A stretch of 64,000 bases of DNA from Clostridium aceticum (GCF_001042715.1 NZ_CP009687.1:496001-560000), one strand, 5' to 3'. Positions 52,296 through 62,417 are shown, numbered from the stretch's first letter. A program made the numbers and translations. The notes: generated by a model not told the origin, from the letters alone.

Positions 52296-54269
52296 TTATT
52301 TTAATTGGTTTAGATAAGTTCTTAACTCATCGGAAACAGGTATAGATTGAGCTATATTGTCCATATGATGAGCAAGACCTGAAGAACTTTTTATGTAGAA
52401 GCTAACCAAGATAGTTTCACTTACGCTTGAATCCTCTAAGTAATTGCTGAGGGTTAATAGTTCTTCTATCACTTGAGGATCTCTTATTTCTACATTTTTA
52501 GGAGATTCCCCTGTTTTTTGTAGAAGGACATATTCTATATCCTCTGGCAACAGCAGGATACTTTCATAGAAACCTTCCTCTTTTAACCACTGGATCACAG
52601 AAGTATAACTATTTCTAATGGCATAATCCATACGCTTTTCGTTGTTGTCAGTGATAATAATTCTTGGAGCATTTCTTTCAGAAAAGGTCAACTCCTGGAA
52701 GGACAGTTTTTGGATTTCTTCTTGAAGTAGTTCCACAAGCTCCTGCACTTTAGCAGATTCTGCAAGTACAACTGGTCTTTTCGGAGAACGATAGTCTACA
52801 ATTTCTAGAAGTTTAATATCTTCTGCTTTCTGTGTAATCACAGGAAACCTTCCACGTTTATATTCTTCAGATTCATAAATAGGCTTAAGTAAAGAAGCAT
52901 ATTTTCGTTCATCTACTATATATTGTCGGATCAGATGTTTGCCATTTTTTAAAGTATAAATAATGTACTGGGATCTGCCGGATACAAAAGACGGATTTTC
53001 TATCAATGTTTCATGAAGTTTTATAATGTTTTCTATATTTTCTTCAGCATGAAAAAAGTAGTTAGTAATATATGTTAGATCCTCCATAGCAGCTGCTTCG
53101 GCCAACTCAGTTAATTCTTCCTCAAAGCGATTCCAAGGGTATAAGCTGTAATGAAAATAAACTTTTTCAACATCTTCGCTGTTGGGTACACGGGCTACAT
53201 AGCCAGTAACGTCCATTTTCAGTCCAGTAAGTATTACTAATAATAGAACGAGATAGGCTATATAACCCTTATAGGTGGACCAGACTTTAAAGGATTTTTG
53301 TATAAGCATCTCAGCAATAAAATAACCTAAAAGAGAACTAAGTGTATATGCAAAAACCATGGTGGAAAAACCGCCTCTTAAGAAGCCTGAAAAGTAACCC
53401 CCTCCCAATAATGCACTACAGGTAGCTACTCCGTACTTGAAAATAGGCTGTACTGTCGTAAAAGCTATAACATCACCTGCTACTTCTATATTTCTTATTT
53501 TGTATACATAATATGCTACAATAAAAAATAATAGCATCATGATCCCATAGGTTAGTAGAAGTTGCATTGATAGGAAACGTCTAGCACTTAGCAGTACAAA
53601 CATAGGTAGATTGTCTATTATCGAGGTAGAAACGCCATCATAAATATAACCATGAAGCAATTGCTGTAAATTGTGCCGATAAAGTACATAAACTCCTGCC
53701 GGCAACATATGTAGAATATAGGTAAAGGCTATTTGAGCGACGGAGTTTCCCGTAAACATTCCTACAAAAACCGTAATACTAAAAAAGAGGCTATTAAAAA
53801 ACAAAGTGAGTCCTACCCATTGGAATATATTCATAAGAGAATAATATTCCCCTAAATTGGTGGTGATTTGAAGTATAGTAAGCATAAGGGCAGTCAAAGT
53901 TACAGGAATAGCTACCAAGAATAAACCGGCAGCACTATGGCTGAAATACAAGGTTTTTCTATTAAAAGGTAAGCTATGGGCCATAGCAGCAGCATTGGGT
54001 TTTTGCATGTATCGGAAAACCAATACTGCCATGAGTACCGGTACGACAAAGATCAAAAAGACCTGTACATTATTTTGATAATAAAAAAGGTTAAGAGCGT
54101 TCTCCAGCTGTCTTTTTGTCCATTCATTTTCAACTGCATTTTTCAGCATGATATGTCTTAGGGGCAACATAAAAAATAATAACAGACCATATAAAACGCT
54201 CACCCACCAGAAGCGCTTTATGTCACTTAAAATCAAGCCTTTCTTAAATAAGGATGTTTTGGATGTCAT
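52296..54269 (-). CDS. ABC exporter membrane protein (ABC-2 type, DUF6449-like C-terminus)
   Basis: A 657-residue membrane subunit. Helix 1 (about 22-40) is followed by further clusters at about 68-85, 112-135, 150-172, 178-200, 240-262, 285-330 and 345-362; the rest is a soluble domain of about 290 residues with no clear enzymatic motif, outside or peripheral to the membrane. It overlaps the ATPase gene by 26 bases. Together with the GntR repressor this is the layout of Bacillus ytrABC-type operons that respond to cell-wall antibiotics; substrate unknown. Confidence 0.82.
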   Translation of the reverse strand: MTSKTSLFKKGLILSDIKRFWWVSVLYGLLLFFMLPLRHIMLKNAVENEWTKRQLENALNLFYYQNNVQVFLIFVVPVLMAVLVFRYMQKPNAAAMAHSLPFNRKTLYFSHSAAGLFLVAIPVTLTALMLTILQITTNLGEYYSLMNIFQWVGLTLFFNSLFFSITVFVGMFTGNSVAQIAFTYILHMLPAGVYVLYRHNLQQLLHGYIYDGVSTSIIDNLPMFVLLSARRFLSMQLLLTYGIMMLLFFIVAYYVYKIRNIEVAGDVIAFTTVQPIFKYGVATCSALLGGGYFSGFLRGGFSTMVFAYTLSSLLGYFIAEMLIQKSFKVWSTYKGYIAYLVLLLVILTGLKMDVTGYVARVPNSEDVEKVYFHYSLYPWNRFEEELTELAEAAAMEDLTYITNYFFHAEENIENIIKLHETLIENPSFVSGRSQYIIYTLKNGKHLIRQYIVDERKYASLLKPIYESEEYKRGRFPVITQKAEDIKLLEIVDYRSPKRPVVLAESAKVQELVELLQEEIQKLSFQELTFSERNAPRIIITDNNEKRMDYAIRNSYTSVIQWLKEEGFYESILLLPEDIEYVLLQKTGESPKNVEIRDPQVIEELLTLSNYLEDSSVSETILVSFYIKSSSGLAHHMDNIAQSIPVSDELRTYLNQLK

Positions 54270-55143
54270 AGCCCATTCCTCCTAATTCATAGATAAAAAT
54301 TTCCTCCAATGTTAATGGTAGGAGGTCAAGGATCACAGGATTTGCCTTTTTCACAATAGAAAGGAGCTTTTCTTTCTCTCCCTTGACAATCAGCAATAAA
54401 ACGCTGCCGCTTTCAGAGCGATGCAGTATTTCTAACTCTTCTAAAAACTCCTTGGGAACTTCTTCAGAAAAGGCCACTTGTAACTTGTGAATATCTGACT
54501 TCATATTATCCAGTTCTCTTTCTACTACGATTTTTCCACGGTGAAGAATACCTACATGGTCGCATACATCTTCCAGCTCCCGTAAGTTATGGGAGGAAAC
54601 TAGGATGGTTGTTTGATGCTCTGCCACATCCTGAAGCATAAGATTCCATACCTTCTTACGCATAACAGGATCCAGTCCATCTACAGGTTCATCTAAGATC
54701 ATCACCTTAGGCATGATACATATACCCAGCCAAAAAGCCACTTGTTTTTGCATACCTTTAGATAGCTTTGTAATTCTCTTTTTTACATCGATAGGAAATA
54801 CTTGTTTTAAAGATAGATAACGTTCTTGATTCCATGTAGGATAGAGATCTGCATAGAGCTTTGCAGTTTCTTCAATCGTGTATTGAGAAAAAAAGTGTAA
54901 GTCATCAGGGATATATACCATAGAAGACTTTACTGCTGGATTTTCATAAACGATTTCTCCTCCTATTGTAACGCTGCCGGCATCTTGGCGATAGATGCCG
55001 GCAAGATGCTTAATCAAAGTGGTTTTACCAGCACCATTAGGACCCAGCAGACCATAAACGGATGCTTCTTTTACATAGATATTTAGACTATCTAAGGCTT
55101 TAAATGTACCAAAAGATTTAGTTAACTCTGTAACTTCAATCAT
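54244..55143 (-). CDS. ABC transporter ATP-binding protein
   Basis: A 299-residue ATPase of the ABC-2/YtrB type: Walker A GPNGAGKTT, a less common signature LSKGMQKQ, Walker B VMILDEPVDGLDP and H-loop VSSHNL. The C-terminal extension of about 90 residues is typical of this group. The start overlaps the GntR gene by eight bases; the end overlaps the permease by 26 bases, so the operon is tightly coupled. Confidence 0.92.
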   Translation of the reverse strand: MIEVTELTKSFGTFKALDSLNIYVKEASVYGLLGPNGAGKTTLIKHLAGIYRQDAGSVTIGGEIVYENPAVKSSMVYIPDDLHFFSQYTIEETAKLYADLYPTWNQERYLSLKQVFPIDVKKRITKLSKGMQKQVAFWLGICIMPKVMILDEPVDGLDPVMRKKVWNLMLQDVAEHQTTILVSSHNLRELEDVCDHVGILHRGKIVVERELDNMKSDIHKLQVAFSEEVPKEFLEELEILHRSESGSVLLLIVKGEKEKLLSIVKKANPVILDLLPLTLEEIFIYELGGMGYDIQNILI

Positions 55144-55528
55144 TTAATGAGACCCCCTTCTTCTTATAAATAGTATTAATGCAAGTAATTAGCTGTTCTT
55201 TAGACACATTCATGTACATAAGTTCTGCAACGATTTTTTCAAGCTCCTTGATCAACTCCTCCTGCCTAATAGGATTGACAGTATGCTCTAAGGGTGCTAC
55301 AAAGTTTCCTTTGCCACGAACTGAGTAAATAAATCCCTCTACCTCTAAATCTTTATAAGATTTTTGTATGGTATTGGGATTAATCGTAAGTGATAAGGCC
55401 AACTCACGAACTGATGGAATCTTTTCATCAGCTTTTAACACCCCTTGGATAATTAAGAGCTTGATTTTTTCCTTGATTTGCTCATATAAAGGTCTGCGGT
55501 CTTTAAAGTCTAACTGGATCATAGGCAC
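55136..55528 (-). CDS. GntR-family repressor, YtrA subfamily
   Basis: A 130-residue regulator: winged helix (about 1-75; RPLYEQIKEKIKLLI, ADEKIPSVRELALSL, NPNTIQKSYKDLE, RGKGNFV) and a short C-terminal helical dimerisation tail instead of a ligand-binding domain, as in YtrA. First gene of the exporter operon. A perfect inverted repeat lies just upstream, between the promoter and the gene, giving a straightforward autorepression model. Confidence 0.92.
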   Translation of the reverse strand: MPMIQLDFKDRRPLYEQIKEKIKLLIIQGVLKADEKIPSVRELALSLTINPNTIQKSYKDLEVEGFIYSVRGKGNFVAPLEHTVNPIRQEELIKELEKIVAELMYMNVSKEQLITCINTIYKKKGVSLND

Positions 55529-55532
55529 CTCC

Positions 55533-55570
55533 TAACTGTATTAATAAACATAGTACACTTAATACAGTTA
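55533..55570. promoter_or_regulatory. Operator of the GntR/ABC operon
   Basis: TAACTGTATTAA (55533-55544) is repeated in perfect inversion at 55559-55570. The repeat covers the expected transcription start of the minus-strand operon and ends just ahead of the repressor ribosome site. Confidence 0.75.
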
Positions 55571-55571
55571 T

Positions 55572-55600
55572 ATAATATAGCATGAGGAAAATAATGTCAA
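55572..55600 (-). promoter_or_regulatory. Sigma-A promoter of the GntR/ABC operon
   Basis: On the minus strand TTGACA (55600-55595), 17-base spacer, TATTAT (55577-55572). This is nearly consensus, and the operator begins two bases after the -10. Confidence 0.88.
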
Positions 55601-55603
55601 CAA

Positions 55604-55630
55604 AAAAAGCCTAAATCTTTTAGGCTTTTT
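55604..55630 (-). terminator. Terminator after the GH18 gene
   Basis: Twelve-bp stem (55604-55615 with 55619-55630) seven bases beyond the GH18 stop on the minus strand, followed by T residues on that strand. Confidence 0.88.
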
Positions 55631-55636
55631 GTAAAA

Positions 55637-57190
55637 TTAAAATTCTAAATCCTTATAATCTTTATTTTCTTTTACTATTTTTTGTAAAGCATCCCAAACT
55701 TCTTCCTTCTCAAAATCCTTCCTCCAAGCAGCAAATCCTGCCAACTGATACTTTTCAATGAGGGAGGCTTTGAGGGCAAGGGATCTTTGGTCTTCTAACC
55801 AAACTTTGTAGGTTTTCTCCTCTTTTTCATATTGGCTATAATATTGTCCAGTGGTAGTATCCCATTGTATAACAGCATTGTTTTCTTCAAGAATAGAAGC
55901 TATAGCATTCATTCCATAAGCTCTTGAAGAAACTTTGATGCTTCCCTCCGACTGTTTTTCTTCTTCCCATAGCCTAGTGTAGAAGGGCAAACCTAACAAA
56001 ATCTTTTCAGGAGGTATATAGTCCAGTGTTGCCTGAATCCCTTTTTCCACCCAACCAATAGATGCTACAGAACCGCTTTTGGGACTAGAACCCCAATGTT
56101 CGTCGTAGGTCATAACAGCTACATAATCTACAATTTCCCCAAGTTTCTGCCGATCATATACCTTTGACCAGTTCAAACTGGTGGAGGGTATAGTAATATC
56201 AATCGAAACCGTCAAGTTTAATTGATGAAGTTTTTCTGTTAGTATTCTTACAAACTCAGTAAAAGCATCTTGGTCTTCATAGTAGATGTTCTCAAAATCA
56301 ATGTTAATACCATCTAAGTTATACAGAGAACTATATAATACGATTTGTCGTATAAAGTTATCTTGTGCCTCTATATCTGCTAAAAACTCATTTGTAAGAT
56401 GAGGATCAAAATCGTTAGTGACTAAACCCCATACCTTATAACCTTTTTCGTGGGCATCCTTTACGTAATCAAGTACTCCGTTGTTTTCTATGGCACCATC
56501 ATTTTTCGATAGCTTAAACCAAGTAGGGGATACAATATCTAATGCAGAAATCTTCTCTTCTTCTCTTCTATCACGAGTAACTTGATAGACATAATCCCAA
56601 ACAAGACCAATATTTTCAGTTGGAAGCCACTTTTCTTCTATAGGATGGTAAATAGTAAAAGAATCAATGTGTGTAGGATCAATAACAACTAAATTTCTAT
56701 CGGCAAAGTACTGAACTTCAAACCCTATAAGTGGAGCTATCGCCTCAATAGGTAAATAATAGATATTCTCAACCTTAGTTAATAAAAAATTTAATAGGAG
56801 AGGTTTGTCCTTCATAAACTCATTCAATGTTTCGATTTCATACTTATAGTGGTTTTGAGAAATATTTATAAATGCTCTTCTGCTTTCTTTGTCTACTTCT
56901 ATAGAGGTATCTAAATAATTTTTTATAAAATCGATATCTAAATATACTGTACCTTTATCAATAAATGTATTTCCTTCAAAAGTTTTATCCGTTATCATAA
57001 TATTACTGACATATTGTTGTCGAGAATTGTCAGCAAAACTGAAACCAATGCTGTTGGTAAAGTCGTTAATACGCTGAAGAATACTGGGATTATACAAATA
57101 AAAAACTGCCGAAAAAGCTACCACCAAGCATAGTAAAAGAGATACTACGTGCATCTTTTTCTTTTTTTGTTTTCTTACTGCTGCTCTCAA
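55637..57190 (-). CDS. Membrane-anchored GH18 glycoside hydrolase with stalk-like N-domain
   Basis: A 517-residue exported or membrane-anchored hydrolase. Basic N-terminus, one transmembrane segment (about 13-33), a copper-amine-oxidase-like repeat region (about 60-172), then GH18 (about 185-500) with catalytic Glu300 in LDGINIDFEN and the AVMTYDEHW strand. The first Asp of the GH18 motif is kept; Asn replaces the middle Asp, as in spore-type members such as YaaH. Likely acts on peptidoglycan or another GlcNAc polymer at the cell or spore envelope. The start codon is TTG; AGGGGGATGAGG precedes it. Confidence 0.88.
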   Translation of the reverse strand: MRAAVRKQKKKKMHVVSLLLCLVVAFSAVFYLYNPSILQRINDFTNSIGFSFADNSRQQYVSNIMITDKTFEGNTFIDKGTVYLDIDFIKNYLDTSIEVDKESRRAFINISQNHYKYEIETLNEFMKDKPLLLNFLLTKVENIYYLPIEAIAPLIGFEVQYFADRNLVVIDPTHIDSFTIYHPIEEKWLPTENIGLVWDYVYQVTRDRREEEKISALDIVSPTWFKLSKNDGAIENNGVLDYVKDAHEKGYKVWGLVTNDFDPHLTNEFLADIEAQDNFIRQIVLYSSLYNLDGINIDFENIYYEDQDAFTEFVRILTEKLHQLNLTVSIDITIPSTSLNWSKVYDRQKLGEIVDYVAVMTYDEHWGSSPKSGSVASIGWVEKGIQATLDYIPPEKILLGLPFYTRLWEEEKQSEGSIKVSSRAYGMNAIASILEENNAVIQWDTTTGQYYSQYEKEEKTYKVWLEDQRSLALKASLIEKYQLAGFAAWRKDFEKEEVWDALQKIVKENKDYKDLEF

Positions 57191-57499
57191 AACCTCATCC
57201 CCCTAAATTTTTTATTTTATCTTCATTATATCATGAAGCGTAGGACAGGATAAAGACGGCAAGAAATAAAGTAAAATGAATAAATTTCCAGTTTAGCAAT
57301 GAACAAAATACAATGGTATATATGCATAAATAAAGCTGATTCAAGAGAGTATTCTATGACTTGCGGGGTATAAACAAATTAATAGCTAGAGCTTTTGAAA
57401 GCTGCTACAGTATGAAAAAAATTGCAATCTATAAAAAACAAACATAATTGGTTGATATTTTAAGGTGACTTATCTGACCTTATATAGAGGGGAGTATTT
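57191..57499. other. Intergenic region between GH18 and GGDEF-EAL genes
   Basis: About 310 AT-rich bases between divergent genes. A small inverted repeat AAGGT...ACCTT lies at about 57462-57481, just before the ribosome site of the downstream gene. Nothing else identified. Confidence 0.4.
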
Positions 57500-60412
57500 A
57501 TGGATAAAAGCAAACGCATCCCAGAAAGAAGCCTGGTGAATAAACATAAACTAATCCTTAAGCCACTAATGATCACCTTAGTGGCTCTTTTGGGGGTAAG
57601 TAGTGTAACCTTCTACTCCAGTAAGAGTTTTTTGCTGCGTCAAATGCAACAAGATGGATTAAATCTCACAAGACAAATTACGAGACAATTAGCGAATCAC
57701 TATACGTCTTTGGAGATTATCAACGAAATGCTAGAAAATAAAATAAGGATAGCTGCCAGGGTTTTAATAAGAAATAGAAACAATCTAAGTAATGAATTCT
57801 TAGTGCACTTGACAGAAGATTTAGATGTAGATGAGCTCCATTGGCTTAACAAAGAAGGAAGAATCTTATACTCAAGTGTTGAAGGGTATTTGGATTGGGA
57901 ACCCTTCTATGGGCACCCTCTATACGACTTTTTACAAAGTAATGAAGTAGAGCTAATGGAGGACATAAGACCAGATGCAGAGTTTGGTGTTTTCACTAAA
58001 TATGGCGCTGTAAGAACCTTAGAAGGAAACTTGGTTCAAGTAGGAATTTTAGCAGATAGAGTGCAGGAATTAACAAAAAAGTTTAGCTATCAGAGTCTTG
58101 TTGAAGAATTAAGCCAAGAAGAAAATATTGTTTATGCTCTAATGATGGATGCTGATATGCAAATGATTGCTTACAGTGATAAAGCTAACTTAGGTACTAC
58201 GATTCATGATAAAAACAGTAAGGATTTCATCATGCAAGGAAAACCCTACGGAGTAGAAACCTATGATTCAGAGGGAGGGACTAGGACTTATCATGTTACG
58301 ATGCCTGTCATAATAGAGGAAAAAATTATTGGTGCGGTTACCTTAGGATTTTCTATGAAGGAAGTGTATGCATCTATATATAAAACCCTTATAAACGCAC
58401 TAGTTATTACTATGATCATGTTTATGCTATTTTTCTGGGTACAAAAAAACAACATTATAAAACCAGTGAAGGAATTGAATAAAAATATCCATCAAATAGA
58501 CTTGAGAAGTAATTCTAGATACCGCCTTCCCTTAGTAAAAGAAGATACTTTTTTAGGCTTGTCTTACTCCATCAACGAGATTCTAGACGAAACAGCTCTG
58601 TTTCTTGAGAAACTTAAGGAAAATGAAGAAGAACTAAAAATTATTAATGAAGAGGTGTCGGCGGCCTTCCAACAGTTAGCTGCATCGGAGGAAGAATTGC
58701 GAGCTCAATATTGTGCAATACAGAGTTATACAGAAAAACTAGAAAGCTTAAAACAAAAATATGAAATTGCTATTAAAGGCACCAACAGTGCTGTGTGGGA
58801 GATGAATTTAGAAGATAAACAACTATATCTTTCTGATGAGTTTGAAAGCATTGCCGGTATTGCATTTAAAGATAAAGAAGATGTCCATAAAATATTAGAG
58901 GAGTTGTTAATTGAGGAAGATAAAGAGGTGTTATTGGAAGAATACAGAAAGTATGAAAAAGGTGAAAAAGAAGGAATTTACTGTCAAGTACGTATAAGAG
59001 ATAAGGCAGGAAATATAAAATGGCTGTTGATCAGCGGTAAAGGAATTTATAACAGGGCAGAGGATTTAAAACTAATCAATGGTATCCTGCTGGATGTTAC
59101 AAAGATGAAGGAGCAGGAGGCTTATATTAAACATCTCGCCAATCATGATGCTTTAACAGGTCTTCCTAATAGGAGAGCTTTTATGCAAAAACTCAAAGAA
59201 GAGATACATAAAGAAAAACAAGGGGCTGTTATGCTTTTAGATCTTGATAATTTTAAAGAAATTAATGATACCTTAGGCCATGTATATGGTGATAAAGTGC
59301 TGAAGGAAGTGGCAGTACGACTAAAGGGTATGGAGGATGAAAAGCTGTTTATATCTAGATTTGGCGGTGATGAATTTCTTATTCTTATAAGTGATGAAGA
59401 AAGTGTAAGTGAGATTGAAGGGTACATTCAAAGAATGTTACATTTATTTAAAAAGCCTTTTATTATTAAAAATACGGATCTGTATATAAACTTTAGCATA
59501 GGAATCACGCTCTATCCCCATGATACTAAGAATATTAACCAATTAATTATGAATGCAGATACAGCAATGTACAAAGTAAAACAATCTGGAAAAAACAACT
59601 ACATGTTTTTCGATACTAAAATGCTAGAAAAGTTAAAAGGAAAAGTTGAAATAGCTAGTGCTTTAAGAGAAGCATTGAAGACAGAAGGTTTTAAGCTGCT
59701 GTATCAACCACAAATCCGCGTGAAGACTGGAGAACTAGTAGGGTTCGAGGCTTTGCTTAGACTTAAGGATCAGAAGATATCTCCGGATTTATTTATACCA
59801 GTAGCGGAAGAGACGGGACTGATTATAGAGATAGGGAAATGGGTAACAAAAGAGGTAATCAACCAGATTGCAGTCTGGAAGGAAAAGGGCTTAAAACTAA
59901 AGCCTATAGCTATTAATTTTTCGGCAAAACAACTAAACGATGAAAAGTACCTTGAATTCCTTGAAGAAGCGCTAAAAGAGAAGAGTGTAAACCCTGCATA
60001 TATTGAGATAGAAATAACAGAGGGAATATTACTGGAAAGAACAGAAAGTACTATAGCATTTTTAAATCAACTTAAAGGTATAGGTGTTAAAATAGCCTTA
60101 GACGATTTTGGTACAGGATATTCCTCTCTTAGTTACTTGACCTTCATTCCAGTGAATAAAATCAAGCTAGATAAATCTTTAAACGATAAGTTTTTAGAAA
60201 TAGAAAACATCAAGGTTATGGATAGTTTAATTTCTCTTGTACATAGTTTGGGACTAGAGGTAATCGCAGAAGGGATAGAAGAAGAGGAACAATATAAAAG
60301 ATTAAAAATAGGAGGTTGTGATTATATTCAAGGTTATCTTTTTAGCAAGCCATTAGCAATAGAGGAAATAGAGAAAATTTATAATCATAACTTTTTAGAA
60401 AAGATAAATTAA
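57500..60412 (+). CDS. Membrane PAS-GGDEF-EAL protein (cyclic di-GMP synthesis/degradation)
   Basis: A 970-residue protein. Helix 1 (about 22-42) and helix 2 (about 295-315) enclose a Cache-like outer sensor; HAMP-like and coiled-coil segments follow, then PAS (about 430-540), GGDEF (about 545-710) and EAL (about 720-960). The diguanylate cyclase site RFGGDEF (about 620) is intact; the RxxD inhibitory site ahead of it is absent. EAL signatures FEALLRL (about 748), IEITEG and DDFGTGYSS are also intact, so both activities are possible; many such hybrids use one domain as a regulator. Its own start has GGGGAG upstream. Confidence 0.93.
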   Translation: MDKSKRIPERSLVNKHKLILKPLMITLVALLGVSSVTFYSSKSFLLRQMQQDGLNLTRQITRQLANHYTSLEIINEMLENKIRIAARVLIRNRNNLSNEFLVHLTEDLDVDELHWLNKEGRILYSSVEGYLDWEPFYGHPLYDFLQSNEVELMEDIRPDAEFGVFTKYGAVRTLEGNLVQVGILADRVQELTKKFSYQSLVEELSQEENIVYALMMDADMQMIAYSDKANLGTTIHDKNSKDFIMQGKPYGVETYDSEGGTRTYHVTMPVIIEEKIIGAVTLGFSMKEVYASIYKTLINALVITMIMFMLFFWVQKNNIIKPVKELNKNIHQIDLRSNSRYRLPLVKEDTFLGLSYSINEILDETALFLEKLKENEEELKIINEEVSAAFQQLAASEEELRAQYCAIQSYTEKLESLKQKYEIAIKGTNSAVWEMNLEDKQLYLSDEFESIAGIAFKDKEDVHKILEELLIEEDKEVLLEEYRKYEKGEKEGIYCQVRIRDKAGNIKWLLISGKGIYNRAEDLKLINGILLDVTKMKEQEAYIKHLANHDALTGLPNRRAFMQKLKEEIHKEKQGAVMLLDLDNFKEINDTLGHVYGDKVLKEVAVRLKGMEDEKLFISRFGGDEFLILISDEESVSEIEGYIQRMLHLFKKPFIIKNTDLYINFSIGITLYPHDTKNINQLIMNADTAMYKVKQSGKNNYMFFDTKMLEKLKGKVEIASALREALKTEGFKLLYQPQIRVKTGELVGFEALLRLKDQKISPDLFIPVAEETGLIIEIGKWVTKEVINQIAVWKEKGLKLKPIAINFSAKQLNDEKYLEFLEEALKEKSVNPAYIEIEITEGILLERTESTIAFLNQLKGIGVKIALDDFGTGYSSLSYLTFIPVNKIKLDKSLNDKFLEIENIKVMDSLISLVHSLGLEVIAEGIEEEEQYKRLKIGGCDYIQGYLFSKPLAIEEIEKIYNHNFLEKIN

Positions 60413-60416
60413 GTTG

Positions 60417-60450
60417 AAAATCCCCTCCATAAATATGAAGGGGATTTTTG
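60417..60450. terminator. Bidirectional terminator between GGDEF-EAL gene and mtnA
   Basis: Ten-bp stem (60417-60426 with 60439-60448) between convergent genes, with A-rich and T-rich flanks. Confidence 0.85.
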
Positions 60451-61527
60451 TTAAGATTCAAAAATAGCAGCTAAGTTCTCTGTATAGGGGGGATAAATAA
60501 TACCCTTTTCAGTGATAATAGCCGTAATCAGATTATTGTCGGTTACATCAAAAGCAGGATTGTAAGTTTTTACACCTTCAGGAGCCATAGGTTTTGTATA
60601 CCACTTAGATGTGACTTCTTCATGAGGCCTTAGTTCAATATGAATGTCTTTACCGGTTTTGCAATCCATATCAATGGTGGACATAGGTGCACATACATAG
60701 AAGGGGATACCGTAATATTTGGCTAAAATAGCTACCCCTGATGTACCGATTTTATTGGCAGCATCACCATTGGCGGCTACTCTGTCACAGCCTACAAGAA
60801 CAGCTTGAACTTTTCCCTCCTGCATAACAATGGAAGCCATATTATCACAAATAAGGGTTACATCTACACCAGCTTCTTTGAGTTCCCATGCGGTGAGTCT
60901 TGCCCCTTGAAGTAGAGGTCTTGTTTCATCTGCGTAAACCTTAAAGTTATAGTTTTCAGCTTCTCCTAGATAAATAGGTGCCAGTGCTGTACCATATTTA
61001 GAGGTAGCAATAGTACCAGCATTACAATGGGTAAGAATTCCCCAGTTAGGCTTTAGAAGAGAAAGACCATAGCTTCCTATAGCCTCGCATACAGCTTCAT
61101 CTTCTTCTCTTATTTTTTCTGCTTCCTCTTTTAATGCGATTTTTATTTCTTGTGGTGTTTTGCCTTCCTCCTTTTTAAAGCGAGCTTCCATTCTATTTAA
61201 TGCCCAAAAAAGATTTACAGCTGTTGGCCTAGAAGAGGCAAGGTACTCTTTAATCTTTTTAAAGTCCACATACAACGCCTCGGAATCTTTTGCTGTAGAA
61301 GCTTTTGTACCAAGATAAATACCAAAGGCAGCAGCGATGCCAATGGCAGGGGCTCCTCTAACCTTGAGTTCGTAGATTGCTTCCCACAAATCTTTCATTT
61401 CTGTGATCTTTAGAAACTTTTTTTCAGCAGGAAGAAGGGTTTGATCTAAAAGTACCAAAGCATCTTCATCGTCTTTTAACACCACAGATTGAATAATAGC
61501 AGACTCAATGTTGTTGCCTTTTTTCAT
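60451..61527 (-). CDS. mtnA: S-methyl-5-thioribose-1-phosphate isomerase
   Basis: Converts 5-methylthioribose-1-phosphate to 5-methylthioribulose-1-phosphate in methionine or 5-deoxyribose salvage. 358 residues. VRGAPAIGIAAA, catalytic Cys168 in THCNAGTIATS and Asp248 in GCDRVAANGD identify it and separate it from eIF2B-like regulators. TGGAGGAAAA precedes the ATG. No other methionine-salvage gene is adjacent. Confidence 0.94.
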   Translation of the reverse strand: MKKGNNIESAIIQSVVLKDDEDALVLLDQTLLPAEKKFLKITEMKDLWEAIYELKVRGAPAIGIAAAFGIYLGTKASTAKDSEALYVDFKKIKEYLASSRPTAVNLFWALNRMEARFKKEEGKTPQEIKIALKEEAEKIREEDEAVCEAIGSYGLSLLKPNWGILTHCNAGTIATSKYGTALAPIYLGEAENYNFKVYADETRPLLQGARLTAWELKEAGVDVTLICDNMASIVMQEGKVQAVLVGCDRVAANGDAANKIGTSGVAILAKYYGIPFYVCAPMSTIDMDCKTGKDIHIELRPHEEVTSKWYTKPMAPEGVKTYNPAFDVTDNNLITAIITEKGIIYPPYTENLAAIFES

Positions 61528-61634
61528 AAGTTTTCCTCCAATTAAAATTTTCTTTATGTTTTTATAGTATCACTGATTTTATAGATGGAATATTCATAAT
61601 TATATCATACCTTCATTTGTATAAACAAAATTAA

Positions 61635-62417
61635 TTAGCCTAAGGCGATATCCAAAAACATCATTAAGACAAATCCTATCAACAATCCGTAGGTTGCATA
61701 TCTTTCATAACCATGTTTTTGGGTTTCAGGAATAATTTCATCACAGATTACATATAACATAGCACCAGCAGCAAAAGTGAGGGCATAAGGAAGAATAGGC
61801 TCTGCCACATGAACTAAACCAACGCCGATGACGCCTCCGATGGGCTCTACAAGTCCTGTAGCAAGAGCAATAAGAAAAGCTTTTGTAGCGCTATATTTTT
61901 CTCGGACCAGGGCTAAAGCCACTGCAAGACCTTCAGGAATATTTTGCAGACCAATGGCAATAGCAATAGCCAGACCATTGCCGACATTTCCGTTACCAAA
62001 GCCTACCCCCACAGCAAGACCCTCAGGGAAATTATGGAGGGTGATAGCAATAACAAAAAGCCATACCCTTGTTAAATTATTTTTTTCGCCTTTTTCAGCA
62101 AGTTTTAAAACATGGTTGTGGGGAGCAAAATGATCCATCAAGTCTAAAAAAATCCCTCCAGCCAAAATTCCTATAACAGCAATGCCGGCACCGCGAATTC
62201 CTTCGCCAGCATACTCTATAGCAGGAACAATTAAGCTAAAGGAGGTTGCCGCTAACATAACTCCTGCAGCAAATCCTAACATCGTATCTAATGTTTTGTG
62301 AGAGACGTTTTTTGTAAAAAAAATTGGTAGTGCTCCTACCCCTGTACATAAACCTGCTGCTAAGCTGGCAATTAATCCAATATAAATGATGTTATACTGT
62401 GACAAATAGTCAACCAA
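61635..62417 (-). CDS. ZIP-family metal transporter (GufA subfamily)
   Basis: A 260-residue membrane protein with eight predicted helices and the metal-site helices HNFPEGLAVGVGFG and QNIPEGLAVALAL characteristic of ZIP carriers; likely imports zinc or another divalent cation. The TTG at 62417 is taken as start because AGGAGGTG lies seven bases upstream; longer in-frame starts (up to 62549) would contain this ribosome site in their coding sequence and add an unusual extension. Confidence 0.9.
   Translation of the reverse strand: MVDYLSQYNIIYIGLIASLAAGLCTGVGALPIFFTKNVSHKTLDTMLGFAAGVMLAATSFSLIVPAIEYAGEGIRGAGIAVIGILAGGIFLDLMDHFAPHNHVLKLAEKGEKNNLTRVWLFVIAITLHNFPEGLAVGVGFGNGNVGNGLAIAIAIGLQNIPEGLAVALALVREKYSATKAFLIALATGLVEPIGGVIGVGLVHVAEPILPYALTFAAGAMLYVICDEIIPETQKHGYERYATYGLLIGFVLMMFLDIALG

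Noticed and set aside
57462-57481. Cyclic di-GMP riboswitch ahead of the GGDEF-EAL gene
   Set aside because: Only a short inverted repeat is seen; the conserved GEMM core sequences are absent.
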